Assembly: GCA_963555705.1 (NCBI GenBank) | Contig: OY743180.1 | Coordinates: 36,364,129 to 36,428,128, forward strand | DNA from: Ligustrum vulgare | Taxonomy: Eukaryota; Streptophyta; Magnoliopsida; Lamiales; Oleaceae | Length of the DNA stretch: 64,000 nt | Direction of reading: 5' to 3' | Part shown: positions 62,231 through 64,000 of the stretch, one piece after another | Numbering within the stretch: the first letter of the stretch is position 1 | Layout of the letters: the number at the start of each line of letters is the position of its first letter | Translations under genes and position numbers: made by a program | Notes under the pieces: model-generated | What the model was told of the DNA's origin: nothing | What the model saw: the letters and a program-made list of their open reading frames with translations, nothing else | The model's database searches: none

Positions 62231-64000
62231 TTAAAGAAAATAATAGTAAACAATGCAACAATACATATATAGCAATACAAGAAGGTGAAATTTCATACAC
62301 TACTCTTACTTCTACTTATGAAATTTTAATAACCGCTCCAACCTGTTGTTACTCTCACCCCCATTCCTTAAATATAGTGTCTACTTCAGCTATTACTCCA
62401 ACTGTGACTTACCAACTTCTACGACATCCCGTACTCGTATAATAGTTATTACTCACTTCACTCCTACTCCGACTCCTATTAACTCAAGTAATCTGCGTCA
62501 AACATACACTAATTATAAATTCGATATTAAAAACTAAATCGAACTGGACATAATAAACATTTCACTAAAAGAAATAATTCCCTTATAAGCAACTAGGTTG
62601 TCGGAATATCAAGTGTGTAGTGTTAAAACCATTCCAAAAGACCAGTATTCTACGAGCACGTCTTCTGCAATCAATACAAATATTTAATCATTGTCAAGCA
62701 AATCTTAAATAATATTTTAAAGTATACAAAAATAAACTTTACAATAATAAATCTATTGCAATACTAAAATATGAAATTTCATAAACTTGTCTTACTCCAA
62801 ATAAAAAAAATTTCAGTAGCAGTTCCTAACAATTGTTACTCGTACATCGACATACCTACCCCAGGTCCTTACCCTATCCCAATAAAAGTTACCAACTTCT
62901 TCAACTCCCAGTCCGACTCCTATTAGCTCAGGAAATCTACTTCAAACATACAATAATAATGAATTCAAAACTGAAAATAAAATCTAAAGGGCCATAAGAA
63001 TTTATATAAATAAACTACTTCCCTTACGAGAAGTACGGTTGTGGCCAGTCCAAGCGTCCATATTGAAAAGCATCCCAAAAAGACAAGTATTCTACGAAAA
63101 CAGCTTATGTAATCGTTAATAACAATCTTTCTCAAGCAAATCTTTTAAAATATTTTAAAGAAAATAATAGTAAACAATGCAACAATACATATATAGCAAT
63201 ACAAGAAGGTGAAATTTCATACACTACTCTTACTTCTACTTATGAAATTTTAATAACCGCTCCAACCTGTTGTTACTCTCACCCCCATTCCTTAAATATA
63301 GTGTCTACTTCAGCTATTACTCCAACTGTGACTTACCTACTTCTACGACATCCCGTACTCGTATAATAGTTATTACTCACTTCACTCCTACTCCGACTCC
63401 TATTAACTCAAGTAATCTGCGTCAAACATACACTAATTATAAATTCGATATTAAAAACTAAATCGAACTGGCCATAATAAACATTTCACTAAAAGAAATA
63501 ATTCCCTTATAAGCAACTAGGTTGTCGGCATATCAAGTGTGTAGTTTTAAAACCATTCCAAAAGACCAGTATTCTACGAGCACTTCTTCTGCAATCAATA
63601 CAAATATTTAATCACTGTCAAGCAAATCTTAAATAATATTTTATAGTATACAAAAATAAACTTTACAATAATAAATCTATTGCAATACTAAAATATGAAA
63701 TTTCATAAACTTGGCTTACTACAAATAAAAAAAAATTCAGTAGCAGTTCCTAACAATTGTTACTCGTACATCGACATACCTACCCCAGGTACTTACCCTA
63801 TCCGAATAAAAGTTACCAACTTCTTCAACTCCCAGTCCGACTCCTATTAGCTCAGGAAATCTACTTCAAACATACAATAATAATGAATTCAAAACTGAAA
63901 ATAAAATCTAAAGGGCCATAAGAATTTATATAAATAAACTACTTCCCTTACGAGAAGTACGGTTGTTGCCAGTCCAAGCGTCCATATTGAAAAGCATCCC

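Larger units (their letters stand above)
52700..63960. repeat. 5590 bp hexamer higher-order repeat, two copies
   Basis: Five 924 bp monomers plus one 970 bp monomer repeat as a block, with offsets of 5590-5592 bp between 53012/58604, 53936/59528, 54860/60452, 55786/61376, 56756/62346 and 57680/63270. Linked private variants travel together: GTTGTTGCC at 52781, 58372 and 63963; CAATAACAATGAA at 53621 and 59211; AGTATTTTACG; CAAGCACATC; GTCGGAATATC; GTTGTGGCC at 57451 and 63041; TTGGCTTACTAC at 58121 and 63711. About ten differences were noticed between the copies. The left boundary lies between about 52625 and 52780, because upstream variants do not match 5.59 kb further on. A third copy appears to begin at the window end. 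Confidence 0.85.
38341..64000. repeat. Satellite array, right domain (mainly 924 bp monomers)
   Basis: Anchors are at 38395, 39319, 40286, 41210, 42132, 43056, 43980, 44902, 45826, 46750, 47673, 48596, 49520, 50444, 51165, 52088, 53012, 53936, 54860, 55786, 56756, 57680, 58604, 59528, 60452, 61376, 62346 and 63270. Most spacings are 922-926 bp; 967-970 bp units occur after 39319, 55786 and 61376. The type differs from the middle domain by CTTAAATATAG in half B, AGCTCAGG in half A, CATCCCAAAAAGAC and GAAGGTGAAAT. The array continues past the window end. Confidence 0.95.

Noticed and set aside
443..62280. Repeated 79-residue hydrophobic minus-strand frames in long half-A copies
   Set aside because: TTG start, present only where a monomer variant happens to lack stops, lost in most neighbouring units. 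The hydrophobic look comes from AT-rich antisense sequence.
2629..63461. Repeated 63- and 80-residue plus-strand frames, one per monomer in half B
   Set aside because: They start at TTG, not ATG, recur only because the DNA is tandemly repeated, are low-complexity (Thr/Pro/Ser-rich), show amino-acid-changing variants freely, and resemble no protein I know.
1..64000. CRISPR array or bacterial repeat system
   Set aside because: The repeats are contiguous 0.9-1.0 kb monomers without unique spacers, and the retroelement remnants are of plant type.
13262..64000. Ribosomal intergenic-spacer subrepeats
   Set aside because: No rRNA gene or recognised spacer promoter sequence anywhere in the window, and the array exceeds normal spacer size.

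Overview
The window is nuclear DNA of a flowering plant, probably a eudicot. About 58 kb is a tandem satellite array, and one ~6 kb block is decayed LTR retrotransposon DNA. The plant assignment rests on the retrotransposon block: a Ty3/gypsy-type pol remnant, an LTR terminus reading TGTAACACCCC, and an initiator-Met primer binding site beside it. No intact protein-coding gene, tRNA, rRNA or CRISPR array is visible. The open frames over the array almost all begin at TTG, recur once per monomer with the DNA, and match no protein I know, so I do not call them genes.

Satellite. All monomers run in the same direction. The unit is itself an old dimer: half A (about 484 bp) and half B (about 486 bp) are diverged copies of one ancestral ~485 bp sequence, giving a 970 bp monomer. 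A second class of 924 bp lacks 47 bp of half A. The missing block aligns with half B, so 970 bp is ancestral and 924 bp is derived. About 60 monomers can be placed.

Layout. (1) 1-7253: left domain, the most diverged, partly a 924+970 (1894 bp) higher-order repeat (HOR). (2) 7254-13261: retrotransposon block. From left to right it holds a minus-strand gypsy remnant (integrase pieces, 5' part of reverse transcriptase, protease), its PBS and 5' LTR, and the R/U5-like end of a second, plus-strand LTR. (3) 13262 to about 38340: middle domain, extremely homogeneous 970 bp monomers of two types (alpha, beta), arranged first as trimers of 2900-2910 bp and then as 1940 bp dimers, possibly 3880 bp tetramers. 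(4) About 38400-64000: right domain, mostly 924 bp monomers, with a 3694 bp tetramer HOR and a 5590 bp hexamer HOR, and with half-monomer patches copied from the middle domain.

The array records its own history: microhomology deletions, one visible alpha/beta crossover, conversion-like patches between domains, nested HORs of at least five lengths, and a retroelement block between two different HOR families. Whether it is centromeric, pericentromeric, subtelomeric or a heterochromatic knob cannot be told from sequence alone. HOR copy numbers depend on the assembly being correct across near-identical repeats.
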